DNA of 64,000 bases from Turnera subulata (GCA_028386065.3 JAKUCV010002560.1:1-64000), one strand, 5' to 3'; shown: positions 23,655 to 36,190, counted from the first letter of the stretch. The notes: generated from the letters alone by a model not told the origin. Made by a program: numbers and translations.

Positions 23655-25597
23655 TTTGCTCATGAGATGTGTTCGAAAAGTGACTTACTCTCTGCTTATT
23701 AAAAAATGTCCGCAGGAGACAATTGTTCTAACCCATGGCCTTAGACATGGTGACCCCCTCTCACCCTATTTAATCCTATTCTGTGTAGAGGGTTTGTCGA
23801 AACTGATCAATAAAGCTAAGGAAGAAGGTCTTTTGCATGGGGTTCGGATATGCCCTAATGCACCTGCTATCACCCATTTGTTCTTTGTAGACAATAGCAT
23901 ATTGTTTGCCCGTGCAACTAGAGAGGCGACACAGACCATTGCTTCCATCCTGCAACACTATGAGCTTGCCTCTAGGAAGAAGGTATACTTAGATAAATTC
24001 GAAGTGTTTTTTAGCCGAAATGCATCAGAATAGTTGATATCTCAGATCCAACGGGATTTAGGAATAAAGGCAGTTGACACTTTTAAGATGCATTTGGGTT
24101 TGCCGGCTATGGTGGGTAGGTTGAAGAAGAATATTTTCGCATGTGTGCGAAACCGCTTGATCAAGAAGATGGGGGGCAATGGAAGGAGAGATTCCTTTCA
24201 GATTCAGGGCAGGAACCTTTTATCAAACCACTGGCTCAAGCGGTTCTGAACTATATTATGAGTAGTTTTCTTCTCCCAAGCACAAACTGTGATGAGATGG
24301 AGGTTTTGACTCAAAATTTCTGGTGAGGAGAACGCGATGGTAAGCACAAAGTGCATTGGCTTTCATAGGATAAAATTTGCAGGAAGAAATCAGTCGGCGG
24401 CCGCGAGTTTCACTCCTTGGATGCTCTCAATCTGGCCTTCCTTGGTAAGCAAGGCTGGAGACCAATCTCAAATGAAGACTGCTTGCTGGCCCGCATACTT
24501 AAATCTCGGTATTATCCTCGAACATCTTTCATGCAAGCTTTTTTGGGTTTTAATCCCAGGTATGCATGGCGTAGTATCATGAAAGTTAAACCTAGGAGTA
24601 CACTGGCTTATTGGTAAAGGGAAAATGACCTAGATATGGGTCGATAATTGGATTCCACGTCTTATGAATAGTATAGTGCTTTCTCCTATTTCAGTTCTGG
24701 ACAATGATTCCAGGGTGAGTTCATTGATACAAGATGAAGCTACCAAGTTGAATTATGAGCTGAACGATTCTATTTTCAACTCAAAGGAAGCTCAGCTCAT
24801 TAAAAGCATCCCGCCTATTGCTAGAGCCCCTTAAAGACAATACGCATTGGCACTTTAGCTCTTCCAGTTTGTACACAATTAAAAGTGGGTACACGATGAG
24901 CTTGGCTATCTTGCACCCTCCAGCTACATCAGACACAACGTGGATCCCGGATTGGTCCTCATCCTGTGGAAAGGCCTATGGAAACTCAATATTCCACAAA
25001 AATTCAGATTATTTTCTTGAAGACTTTGCACTAATATCTTTCCAGTTAGAGCAATCCTTGTTATACGATTACCGGCTGTTGACTCGACTTGTCCTAGATG
25101 AAATGCTTCACTTAAAACTATTATGCACCTGCTTCGGGATTACACCTGGGCAAGGGAGGTATGGAATTTGAGCCAATTTTCTGACAGTATCTCTGGTCTT
25201 CTTACAGAACATGCTCATATATGGTTGCAGCTTATCCGTAATTCACTAGGTGCACAACTACTAGATTAGGTTCTGGCCCACTGCTGGCTCATTTGGAAAA
25301 GCCACAATACTCTGGTGTTCCAAAACAAGCATGACAGCCAAACCCGACTCATTAGTGTTCCAAGCTCCTTCCTCTTTAAGCAACTGGATGCTAATCAGCA
25401 AGCTACTCCAACTATTGGCCCCATACAGAAAGATAGATGCTGACTGCCCCCGAATAACATAGTCAAGTTGAAGACAGATGTGGCTATCAAAGTTGTTTAC
25501 TAGCCATGGCGATTAAAAAACTTTCGGCAGTGCTAGACCCAACTGTTGGAGAAGCATATGCGGCAAGATTCAGCCTATGCTTGGCCAAGGAGATGCC
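23655..25597 (+). pseudogene. LINE ORF2, part 2 (RT core, C-terminal domain, RNase H)
   Basis: Continues RT with LRHGDPLSPYLI (23739-23775) and the catalytic box, here FFVDNSILF instead of the expected FADD, so both the Ala and the second Asp are lost. Further: GKQGWRPISNEDCLLARILKSRY, typical of the region after RT; a zinc-binding segment CPRCNASLKTIMH (about 25090-25128); and the start of an RNase H-like domain (LKTDVAIKVV, 25467-25496). At least five frameshifts or stops. Similarity to LINE sequence ends near 25597. It would have been the replication enzyme of an L1-type element and is dead here. Confidence 0.88.
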
Positions 25598-26168
25598 CAA
25601 AATCAAATCCGGAGGAAAATTCGGTGTTATTGCTCAAATCCCCGAATAGACACATCTCTTCTGATCTTCCCACAGTGCAAATAAGCAATTTCCATCAACT
25701 AAAACTACTCAAATCATGGTTTCAATTCGTTTTGAGATTTTTGCCCAATTTCTCCGTAAATCCGATTTTATGCCATGTTTGTTGTGTTTGATTGTTTGGA
25801 AATGATCCTAGCATGCCTAAAATGCTTTCCCACATGTTGAATTGATGAAATTCCCAGTTGGGGGTTTAAGGTTCTTGGCAAAAATGGATAATCTGGATGA
25901 TGGGATTATTGTTTAAATATTTGGATTGCACAAATGTGTTGTACAATGAATGAATGTTGATGGGCTTGTGCCAATTTTGGTCAATTTTATATTTTAACGG
26001 GACGAGTTTTGTGATTTTCTTGCTTTTTGATCTGCAAATAAAATACTGTTATGCTGCTGAAATATATGATTTTTTCGTGCAAATCTATTCCCGTGATGCA
26101 TGTCTACATGATTGTGAAGTTCGTTTTATTCGGTTTGGCCCAGTTTAGAGTGAGTATTAATATTTCCA
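25598..26168 (+). other. Unassigned AT-rich stretch
   Basis: No gene or clear repeat seen. It may be the 5' flank of the following mobile-domain pseudogene. Confidence 0.5.
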
Positions 26169-28040
26169 GTGGTATCTACACAGGTTGAGGATAGGAGCCG
26201 GAATCATAGTGGGGCAGAAGCACGGTCTGCGATTTTGGAGTATGGGATAGGCGATGTAGAGGTGCAAAGAATTATTGTACGGGTCGGACTCTGGGATTTC
26301 TTTCGGACCTTCCAGGGTGACAGAATGGACCTAAAAGCCATTTCGTCACTTGGGGAGAGATGGTGGGACACCACCGATACCTTCCATCTACCGTGCAGGA
26401 AGATGACCATGACTCCCAGTGACTACTCTCATATTACTGGATTACTATTCCAGGAAAATGCTGGTTTTTCTTGATCAGGATCTCGGCATAGACCGGTTTG
26501 AGGAGCTCTTGGGCATAGCACAGAACTGGATTAAGGATCGCACCGGCAAGGTTTCTCCGTTATGGTTACAGAGGCAACTAGTATCATCGACTTATCCGGG
26601 CACAGTCGAGCAGCGTGCACGAGGCTTGATCTTGGCGAGTCCTAACAGGACTATCTTTGCATCTATCAGCGATCGGGTTCGGACAAACTTGCTGGCTTCT
26701 CTTGAGGACATGAGCGGTCTGTTGATCGACTAGGCCTCAGTTGGCCTTGCAGGGCATACCGGGAGATGAGCAACTTTTTTCGATGCATCTTTGATAATTT
26801 TTCAGACTCAGCTTGGACTTGGGAGGTATATTTCTTAGTTTTCCTACACTCTCTCATACTTACTCAACTTCTAATTATCTTTTTTTTTGTTTTTGAAGGT
26901 ATGGGGCATGGAGTATCTTTAGTTGTCTGTCCCGGAGAGAACGCGGATCCCAGATGAGTGGTCGGTAGTCCTTCGATGGGCTTCTCTGGATATCATCAAG
27001 GGAGGCTACATGCACATGATCGCATCCCTGCTCGCCATTTCCTCAAGCGGATCACTTCGCTAGACCAGGTAACCGACTTAATTATTTCGTGTATCTTCCC
27101 TTCACATCCTGTCACATCACTTACATATTTTCCTTTTTTAGATCCGACTTACTGCTTTCGCTGGTCTACACCCTAGGCTGGCGGGAGACGGTCCCGGGCT
27201 CTTGCAATGAACTGCCACTGGTGCTTGATTGGGTACCCAAGCAAGTATGTTTGGTATCTAGGCGAGCACGTCTGCTTGCAGGTTCTCCGGGAGCCTCAGG
27301 TTCCTTTCTTTCCCTGAATCTCTATGCGGACGGTAAAGGAAAGGAGCGTAGTTTCCGAGACAGACTATTTGGGCTGGCATGTTGAGTAGCTGGCTGAGGA
27401 TGGGGGTGACTATCCGTCTTTTATTACCACATACCTGATGCCTTCCTTACTTGGCCATGTCGGCGGTGGCGAGTCGGTCACTGGTGTCGGCCATCTCGAC
27501 GAAGTTTGAGTTTGAGAAGGTGAGCTGGGGCGTCATCCTCCACATCGGGTCCCATCCTTCCACCATATGAGGAGTCTTACTGAGCTTATGATGATGAGTA
27601 CCGACTCTGAGACATTTCCTTTTCTGAGGAAGTTCCCGACGGCCTCCCGTCTCTCCCTTCTGAGTTGGCTCAGGTAGAAACCCACTTCTTATCGAGTCGC
27701 CTCTTCTGTATTTGTTGAGTCTAACCATCTTCTGTACTTTGTCAGGTTCCAATGTCTAAGTTATCCCATTTTTTTAGGGCCCTTGGTCGGGCCAAGGCGA
27801 CCCTAGTGGCCTAGGCTACTCGTATGCGAGGGATGGCGTCTTGCAGTGCCGGAGTCTAGTGCACTCCTCCCACTCAGGTGCCTTAGGATCCTCGTCTTCG
27901 TAGGCGTCCCGCGCCTCCCGTAGTCCCTCAACCGGAGATTCAACCTTCAGTTCCTGCGACTGATGATTCTGAGGCCACTATTCAATAGGTTGCACCCCCT
28001 GGTCGTCAGGTTCAGAAGAAGAAGAGGCGCAGTCGGTGAT
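26169..28040 (+). pseudogene. Plant mobile domain (PMD) gene, decayed
   Basis: The first 90 codons contain LGERWWDTTDTFHLPCRKMTMT..DYSHITGL, the conserved start of the plant mobile domain (aminotransferase-like family known from MAIL proteins and from transposons). A frameshift near 26440 leads to LGIDRFEELLGIAQNW. Two likely introns with GT...AG ends are visible (26826-26898 and 27069-27141); between them a frame reads RIPDEWSVVLRWASL. Past 27141 the frame is lost several times. A Pro/Arg-rich end (QKKKRRSR then stop near 28038) resembles the basic tail of such genes. The codon phase is broken at least six times. Function in the parent family is linked to silencing or transposon biology; this copy cannot make protein. 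Confidence 0.7.
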
Positions 28041-28706
28041 TGATGGTTTTCTCTCTCTTTTTTTCTTGTGTATTTTTCTCGTGACGTATGCATGTCCTAG
28101 AACTATATGCATGATTTTTTTTTATTTTTGACAATCTTCTATGCATGTATGCTTATGTTCTCTAAATGATGTAACTATGCATGCAATTTTTCAAAAATCA
28201 TTTGAGCCGAGAATCATGCCAGTATGGTTCGTCTTCTCGAAAAAAAAGTGTCAGTCTTGAAACCCTTCGTCTCCCATAAAAAATCCTCCATAACTGGTAT
28301 GCCTCTGAAATGTTCGATTCCCCTCTACCAAATAGCAACTCAATATAATAGTGACGGATTCAACTACCCAGATGATTGTATTGGAATGATTCGGGATAAA
28401 TAAAAGGACCTCTACGACACAATCTTAAACTTCATTTCCCCTAATAGAACAAGCCAAAGAACCAATATTAAATAGACCGGGCTCATTTGCGAGTTACCTA
28501 CGTACCCGCGAAAAATCCTAAATGCAAACTCAAAAGATACTTTTCCCCGAGAATATCAACTAATGGCACAGTGATTGCGAATTTCCTCCCTTTTTCTTTT
28601 CTATTTTTTCTCTTTTTTTCTTTTTTTCTTTTTTGTTCTTTCTCTTTTTTCTTTTGTTTTGTTTTCTCTTTTTTTTTTTAAGAAGGATAATTCTGCAAGT
28701 CAGGCC
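28041..28706. other. Unassigned stretch with T-rich run
   Basis: No gene seen. The minus strand has GGGTACGTAGGTAACTCG near 28506-28489, a phrase seen in 3' regions of Tat/Ogre-like elements, so it may belong to element D. 28585-28680 is T/C-rich. GCC at 28704-28706 is the target duplication of the CACTA element that follows. Confidence 0.45.
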
Positions 28707-29846
28707 GACTACAAAAAAGACGCGCGTTTTGTGGGGGGTTTTTAGTGCAGATTACGGGGGTTTCAACCCCCCCTATTTGCCGACGTGGGGGTTACTCAAA
28801 CCCCCACAGTTACATCCGTCGCTAATTGATTGCGGCAATCCCCCGCTATTTGCATTATTCAATTTGTGGGGGTTATATTGTGGGGGTTATAACCTCCGCA
28901 AATGTTATATTACTATTTAAAAAAAAAATTGTGAAACCTACAGTAGCCGTGACAACCCCCGCAATTGTTTGTTATTATTGGAAAAAAAAAATTATTAAAC
29001 CTGTAATTATTTTTTGAGCATTTAGAATTATAATTAGCCATTCACAATAATATCAATAACACAGAAAATAATCAAAATTGACATATTATTACATTATACA
29101 AAGCATCTTATGCAGTAAATACAAAATTCAAATCCACTAAAATATGACACAATTAAAGTCATTCCAGCTCCATTAATACAGAGTCAATCCAGAATTAAAT
29201 TGTATAATGTCGCAGCTTCAGGCAGAAAGTGATTTAGCATTCACAAACATTTATTTTCCATCCTATATTATCTGGGAGCCCAATCAAAACTTTAAACACC
29301 TGAGGACACCATGATCACATCAGCACTATCAGAATTAGAAAACTTAAAGGAAGAATCTAAATGATGATCAAATAAAACAACAATTCCGCAGACTGAAACA
29401 CAAAAACAGATATTGTATAATAGCAAGCTAACAAAAGCCTTCAATATCTCACAGTATCATTAATTCACTCTAGGCATTATCACATTTTTTTCCCAAAAAC
29501 AGAACATATATGAGAATGCAAGAAAGCAAAAATAAGAATGAAGATTTTCACAAAAAGGAAAGCACATAAGGAAAGAAACTACACCTTTGAGACTTCCTTG
29601 ACAACGTTGGATGGAGAGGAGGTACCAAAAGAGTTGATAAGCTGGCCAAAGAAGAGTATCATCATGACTTGATAATATGAAACATAGAAGAATTCATTTA
29701 ATCATTAGAAGCTGCAAGAAGAAAAAAGACGGCAGAGAAAACTGCAAGAAGAAATTTAAAACCCTGTTCGTTTGGAGATAAATCAATGTTTAGAGAGCAT
29801 GGTCTCTTGTATCATGACTCAAAAACCATATTCATTCATCACTTAC

Positions 29847-30200
29847 CCTGTAAGGGAGCATAGGAAAATCTGGAACAGCAAAGGCAGGGTAGTATTGGGT
29901 CTAGTCTTCCTGCATAATTGCAGAGGAAATATTAAGCACCAATTTTGATGCATGGAAAGCACAACATACTATAATATTCAAAGAGCAATGATAAGTTGGG
30001 GACTAGCTAGTTACCTTTCAAGGTAGTAAGCAAATGGTAACAAGGCAATGGTGGCAAATATTTGCCTGTAAGCAACAAGAACTAGAGGTTTCATGTTGGC
30101 ATAATCCATTGGCAGCTTTGTTGTAGTGTTCATGCCTGCATATCCAACTTGTACAACAACCATAGCCAAGAATGGGAAGAAATCAAACACTGCCTTCCTT
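29847..30200 (-). pseudogene. Captured first two exons of a WAT1/MtN21-like transporter
   Basis: Minus-strand exon 1 (about 30200-30015) reads [39 protein letters not shown] and [17 protein letters not shown], then a GT donor. This is the first two membrane segments of the EamA-type WAT1-related (nodulin MtN21) family. Exon 2 (29909-29847) continues in phase with KTRPNTTLPLLFQIFLCSLTG, preceded by an AG acceptor and followed by GTAAGT. Both exons are open and splice sites are intact, so the capture seems fairly young or was retained. The remaining exons of a normal ~370-residue transporter are missing. Family from recognition of the conserved N-terminus. Confidence 0.85.
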
Positions 30201-30544
30201 TCTTTATGCTATTTACCACCATCATATTCGTGAGTCTGGATGTGAAGCTACACACTGTTAAAAGAAAAAGGATACGGTCTTATAGTCCATACAAACTCAA
30301 AACATACAAGACCAGATTGAATCTTAAAGTAAATAAATAAAAGTTTATCTTGTAAAACTGATTTAAAGGCATTCTTTATTGATGAAAAAATGAATTAGCT
30401 AAAAGACATCTTCTAGCCATACATTCCCATGTGAAAGACATCTTCTATAAACACAAATGTACCACTGACAAAAAGGAGAAGCTAAAAGAAGGAACAATTT
30501 GAACCTAAGCTGCAGAGAGATATAGGGTTACCTTGATTTTAGCG

Positions 30545-31330
30545 TGATGAACTGCATTCTTTGGAACCATAAACTTTTTCTGCAGGCCCTTCTTCCACGT
30601 ACTCCCAATCATCATCCTCCTTACACTCATTCGACTTTTCACCCTGTCCAATTATGCCAAGCATTCCAATGAAGATAAAACAGTGAATATACTAGTTCAT
30701 ACCACATCTGATACTTTACAGCTAAAACTTCAAACTTTCCATAAAACAAATGAAATTGTGAAGCTTAATTGGTCTCCGGTTCTCTAATCAACCAACCTTC
30801 ACATAAACGGAAGACAGCCAAAAAAATACAACAGAATCTTGAACAAGGATTTATTACAACACAAAAATTAATTACAGTAATTAAAATCGAAAAGAAAAAA
30901 GTAGCACCTGAGCAGTAGCTGTACTTTGTTATAAAACAATAACTAAGAAATACCTGTACTTTGCCTCTTATTTCCAGCACCAGCTCATCATCTTTAAACT
31001 CGATGTTCCACACCGTGCGCCAACTTTCATTGCTGCAGAATAAAACAATAACAAAGGAAGAATATGAGAACTCTTAAACTGCACCAAATTGAAGTTAGTA
31101 TGTGCAAAAACAAGCAGGAGCGAGAAAAATAGTAATCCAAACCTAAACTCGGAAGCTACTCAATTGTTTCACTCACTAAAAGTTCTGTGGGCTGATCTTG
31201 GCCGCAGAAATCACCACTACAAACTCAAAATCAGACCTTTACATAAAAAACCGAGCAAGCACCTTTGGGATAAGCTTCACCAACGTACCTAGCTATTTCC
31301 GCATCTAGAGCACAGCTGCCACAGAAGAAA
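30545..31330 (-). pseudogene. Captured exons of a second host gene (acidic protein, unidentified)
   Basis: Minus-strand exons with AG/GT borders: near 31324-31295 (ALDAEIA), 31035-30955 (NESWRTVWNIEFKDDELVLE then IRGKVQ) and about 30645-30545 (GEKSNECKEDDDWEYVEEGP). The reading phase fits across the first junction (EIASNESW). The WEYVEEGP segment recalls a conserved plant protein I cannot name. Further downstream at about 29675-29583 another open stretch (QVMMILFFGQLINSFGTSSP) may be from this or a third gene. The end of the third block runs into a stop. Confidence 0.6.
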
Positions 31331-31586
31331 CAACATTCATGACGCAATATTGAAACAGCGTGCATTTCCACTGGAAACTTTGTTAGTTAACAAATGTGAC
31401 AGGAATTTAGCCATTTCAGCACTTTATTCTCCACGAGCACTAAATGCTGACCAAGTTGTACATGATATATTCTTAAAGACAATCATTTAGACTTCCCAAA
31501 GAGCTTAAACAGACAAACCAAAAGAAATAAATGCACTAAACTGCCACCTAGAGAGGTGTCTCATGCTGCTAGGTCCTCAATATATC

Positions 31587-32467
31587 TGTTAGAATGTGAT
31601 CAAGCTGCCTCAATTCTGACTCCATTGGTCAGCATGGAAGAATGGACAGTTTGGTTTGCGGGTGCCCCCACCAAAAGAGGAAGAGAAACAGAATTAGTCA
31701 AGGGAAAGTCTGCAAGTAATTGTTGTTTTTAGTTTGTTATGTTGTTGTGTGTTACCAAGTTATTCCCTGTTTAGTATCAGGTTAGGTAAGCATGCTTGTT
31801 AGTAACATGCTTACTCTGTGTGTCTTCAGAATTCTGTGTGGTCTGCACATGTACCCATGATAGTGGACTACACTTTTGGTGTGTTTAAATTTGCTGCATT
31901 ATTGTAAGTTTCAGTGTGGAGAATTTCGTGTTGTTCTCTTCCATATTCAAGTAAGTTTGGTTCTGTTAGTTTCCTGAGTGAGTTACATTATTTTGTGTAT
32001 TTTGATTGTGTTTCTGGATTTGAGTTGAATTCTGGAAAATTGCATGAATGTTCTTCATGTTCTTGGTGTGTTCTTGAGTGCGATTTCAGTGAGACTTGTC
32101 AAACACCCATTCTTTTCATTTCTGAGTGTAATTTGAGAGTAAACGAAGTTGTTCAAACACTAATAGAACAATTCTGAAAGGTTCAGAGTCACTTCTGATC
32201 AATTCAGGTTTTCTGGTGTTCTTGATGTTCTTGAGGAATTCTGGAATTTCCAGAAAATATCGATGTTCTATGGGCAACATCGATGTTGTAGAGCTTCTGC
32301 CAACTTCCCAGAATTCGTATAACATCGATGTTCTTGTGACAACATCTATGTTCTAAGCTCTCGGCCGGATTATTTGGAGGTCCAGAATCATCACAACATC
32401 GATGTTTTGATTCAAACATCGATGTTCATATGATTTATCAGGTTTTTGAGAAACAACAAAGCCAACA
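31587..32467 (+). mobile_element. Copia-type solo LTR inside the CACTA
   Basis: Begins TGTTAGAATG and ends GCCAACA, flanked by the perfect 5-bp duplication ATATC (31582-31586 and 32468-32472). 881 bp, no internal domain. It contains six copies of AACATCGATGTT or close variants (32258-32430). Confidence 0.85.
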
Positions 32468-32971
32468 ATATCACGGAACGTCTGACGGCCAAGCGGGGAA
32501 TTGTCCTACTTATTACTTTTGTTTTAAAATTCTGCGCAAATAGGAATCAAGTATGTGAATACCTGCAAACCATGAAAACCACAATTCTCTGTCAAGAAAT
32601 ATCACTCTGCCAAAATCCCCAAAAGTAACCTAATCACCTTTACTTTAGTATATTGATCAAAGTAATACGGCAAGTAATACGGCTTATAGTTATAGCTTAT
32701 AGTTACATAGTTACATTGCTCACATTGAAACCATTACCCCTATTATTTTGTTTTCCAGACACAAAAAAAGCCCTAGTCCAGTTATAATCGACAAAACACA
32801 TTATTAAAGGCAAAAACCTAAAAAAAGGGGGAAAAAAGACAAACGGAGGGTAAATCCCCAACTCCTCTGGTTATTTCAGTCACAAGAGGAATGATATTCA
32901 TTAATTGTGAAAATTCATTTCCTTATTTAGTAGCTTATCATGTGCCCCTAGGGCACAAGATAAAAAAATCC

Positions 32972-33121
32972 TTTGATTTATACCAAACTTTGGAATTGAA
33001 TTCAATTCCTCATTATTAAAAAATATACCAAACATGGAAATTGATTTCATAATGAATTTTAATTCTAAATTTTTAATGATTTGAATTCAATTCCAATTCC
33101 AAATTGATACTAAACGGACTG
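32972..33121 (+). repeat. PIF/Harbinger-type terminal fragment
   Basis: Aligns with the right end of the Harbinger element G (59254-59404), including TATACCAAAC... and the terminus GATACTAAACGGACTG, followed by TTA. No matching left end nearby, so this is a terminal fragment caught in the CACTA. Confidence 0.7.
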
Positions 33122-33546
33122 TTAGGGATTTAGAGAGAGAGAGGGGTTTTTCATCGGGAGGTCTTTTTGTTTTGGACGAAAGAGAGAGAAGTTTTTTGTT
33201 TTAAAAAATAAATCTGTGAACGCGTTCTAGTTTAGAAAAATTTGGTTCAATCCATTTATTTTTAATGTGGGTAAATAGCCAGGGTCGAAACCCCCACAAC
33301 TAAGTCAAAAACCGCCATGATTTAACGGAGGTTATGAGAAGCGTCGCGATTTACATCAATTTGTGGGGGTTGATTGCGACCTCCCCAATATAACCCCCAC
33401 AACAAACACGTTTTTTTGTAGTGGCCCCTTTAAACATCTTGGAGAGAATACTTTGTTTATTTCCACTGGATCAGGTCTACGTAGTTCATTTTTATGGTTC
33501 CCAAGCTGATTCGACTAAGTATGATAAAGTTTATGATATGCCATTT

Positions 33547-34240
33547 CTATAGAAAAGATGAAGGATCTATATTTATTGAAGTGACTTTGAAAACAAACAA
33601 GAAAGCCCTCGAGGGGAGAGATAGGACACTTGACTCCATCCTATAGTCAACAGCTCCTATTCTTTCCGCATTAAATCCCGTCCCGCACTCATCTTCCTCG
33701 GATGTACGAGCTTTCTTTGTGGTCCTAGTGGCAATGACCTGGTCCAGGTAATCTTCACGAACCTCAACTATAAGCACACCATCATTATTTTCTGGCCCAT
33801 TCTCTCTTTCTTCGGTGTTCATAGCATCCTCATGGTCCGTTTGTTCATCAGTCTCCGAACCACCACTCCCTTCTATAGCTTCCACATAGTCATTTAATTC
33901 TTCATTCACTTGAGTATACTTTTGATGGAGAATGGCATGTTTGACATGAAGTTCCATTATTATGTCTTCGACTACACTCTATTGCCCCACCACCTCTCGG
34001 AATCGCCCCATGATCATTCGGGCATACCCATCATCAACCACGATTCCCTGGAGAACCATTGCTTCTAATTTATCCATAATAGCCTGAAGTCGAAGTTGTT
34101 CTTCCTTTTCTTGGTGGTGAGTACGTTCTCCTCACTTTGGTTGCTCATCCTTCTCCATTGGGGTGTTTTTCAGAGTCACACCTTTGTTGTCGACACTCCT
34201 AGCACGCTTGCCACAACTCTTGCACATGGCTCACTGTCAA
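33547..34240 (-). pseudogene. Minus-strand ORF remnant of element D
   Basis: From about 34228 a frame reads MCKSCGKRARSVDNKG, then after a stop QAIMDKLEAMVLQGIVVDDG and after another stop MELHVKHAILHQKYTQVNEE into an acidic stretch, ending at 33547. Rich in helix-forming residues and Glu/Asp; no known domain recognised. Its place just after the primer site suggests a gag-like or leader ORF; that is inference. Confidence 0.4.
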
Positions 34241-34905
34241 ATGAGGAAGCGGAATTTCAAGTAAGGTGCGGTATTGGGTTGATTCCTGGCTCTGTGCATC
34301 GATTTTCAAAACCATGCAAACATGTTATGCAGATGCAATCCTACGTTCAAATTTATGGAGTAAAGAGGGCGGATACATGAGGTTTTTTTTTGGAACAAAG
34401 ATTATTTAATTGATGGAAGACTTCTTGCAACTTGGGTTAGTGCTAATCTTTGACTCATCAAAACCATGGAGATGCCACTCTCTTTTCTTCTCTCACCATT
34501 AACGCGTGCATGAAATTTGGATCCACAGCAATAAAACACATATGGCACACAAACACAAACACATAAACACACATACCAAGTATTGGTTAATTATGCATAA
34601 GAGGGTCAGGGTAGATGTTGGTTAGGGGCTAAAAAACTGTCGCTAAGGGGTAGTTTGGCCTACTCACATGTGACGTAGTGCGCTGCATGAGGTCGCTGGC
34701 CTATTAAGCCCAATCATTGCTAAACGGGGAGAAATAGGTTCACTCTAGCCGATAACCCCAAGGACGGTATGTACCGAACAAGGATCCCCATACCCTCTTA
34801 TAGTGGAAGCTTCACACACAATTTCATGAATGTAGGGCACACACATGACAAACAAAAAGGCATACAGTAATCAACGATTGTACATGTTTTCTTGAATCCA
34901 CCATC

Positions 34906-34923
34906 TCCACAGCGGAGTCGCCA
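34906..34923 (-). other. Primer-binding site of element D
   Basis: The minus strand reads TGGCGACTCCGCTGTGGA, close to the tRNA-Arg-type site of Tat/Ogre elements, two bases after the LTR end. Confidence 0.6.
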
Positions 34924-36190
34924 ACTGTGAGGACCCGATCAAAAATTAATTTGATCCCTCACCTACATCGAAGGAGTCGCCACCTGAATTTTATTAATGA
35001 CAAATTTCAGGAAAAAACCTTGACTTCCATAACCCATTGCAACCACCCATAGCGAACCAGAGATGTAGGATTCGGGGGTTCGTCACAGATGGGAAGTTGT
35101 TAAGCACCCATCCATGTTAGGGCAAAATCATGTGCAATCGAAGATCCCTGCATGCCTCATGCAACGACAACACAACAACAAAATAGAAGAAACAAAAACA
35201 AAAACAAAATGTAAAATAAACACAAAATTGAGCTTGAGATTCCACCACTAGAATCTACCTACGTACTCCAGTGACCGGATTCAAAGCTCTCTTACTTCTT
35301 ACATGGCATCACATAACACACACAACACAACAAATAATGCTACAACATCGCGGCAACATCAAGATTACCATAGTAACACCAACACGAAGTCACAACGTTA
35401 ACATCACAACCACAACATCAATATCACGACAATATCGCAACACAGCTCATAGGCTAGCGACATCACAGTAACATCAACATTAGAATAGCAAAATCAACAT
35501 CATGACAACAACATCAATATCACAGCAGGAACATCAACATCACAACGACATCACAACTTGAACACGACACACACTCAAAAACACAACATAAACAAAATTT
35601 TGCTTGCATCCCGTTTTCAAACCGAGCATACCTACGTACCCGAGTGACTGGGGTGAAAGCCACGTAGTTCTAACATGGCTACTCTATAACCATCATAACA
35701 TCATCATCAAAAACATCACAGCAACACAAAATAGCAGCAAAAATTGAGATTATAAAGGATTAGAGTTACCTCTTGAAGCACTCCTCTCTCTCCCGTAAGC
35801 TTTCCACTTCTCAACAAAATCTTGACTCGAATTCAATCGAAAACTGGTTCTAAAGGAGACCAAATCAGTGTCTGGTGTTAACAGCAATGTTGTAGATTTC
35901 TCTCTTAGCTTTCTAGAGACACCAAGTACTCAGCAATCCAATACTCGTAGCTTGAGATATCATGATTTTCCCAAAACTACATAGGGAAGAAAACTCCTCT
36001 CGGATTTGCACTCTCTTCTCCAATGATTTGCTCCGATTGGCCTCCTTCTTGCAATCCTCTCCTTCTCCTCTTGCTACAGGGCTATTACTACTCCTCTCCA
36101 CGAAATCTCCCTAGAAAATCAGCTCCTGTAATGCCTCTTATACTCAGGGAACAAGGATTTCCCCAAGCACCCTAAGCTTATGGGTGTGTA

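Larger units (their letters stand above)
28707..33423 (+). mobile_element. CACTA (En/Spm) transposon carrying host gene pieces
   Basis: The right end reads, on the minus strand, CACTACAAAAAAACGTG; the left end is GACTACAAAAAAGACGCG (first base changed). The 3-bp duplication GCC lies at 28704-28706 and 33424-33426. Both ends carry many GGGGGTT/AACCCCC subterminal repeats (28729-28890 and 33290-33400), the binding-site arrays expected of this superfamily. No transposase is visible; instead the interior holds intron-containing host exons on the minus strand and a later copia-type solo LTR. It is a non-autonomous, gene-carrying CACTA. Confidence 0.85.
33424..36190 (-). mobile_element. Element D: Tat/Ogre-like LTR retrotransposon, 5' part
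   Basis: On the minus strand a LTR (about 36190-34926) ends CTCACA, followed by the primer site TGGCGACTCCGCTGTGGA and an internal region that reaches the CACTA insertion at 33423. The LTR has a TATA-like TATAAGAG at 36142-36135 and AC-rich repeats (ACATCAAC-type, 35330-35590). No pol is visible; D may continue on the far side of the CACTA (below 28704). The LTR start at about 36190 is an estimate. Confidence 0.55.
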
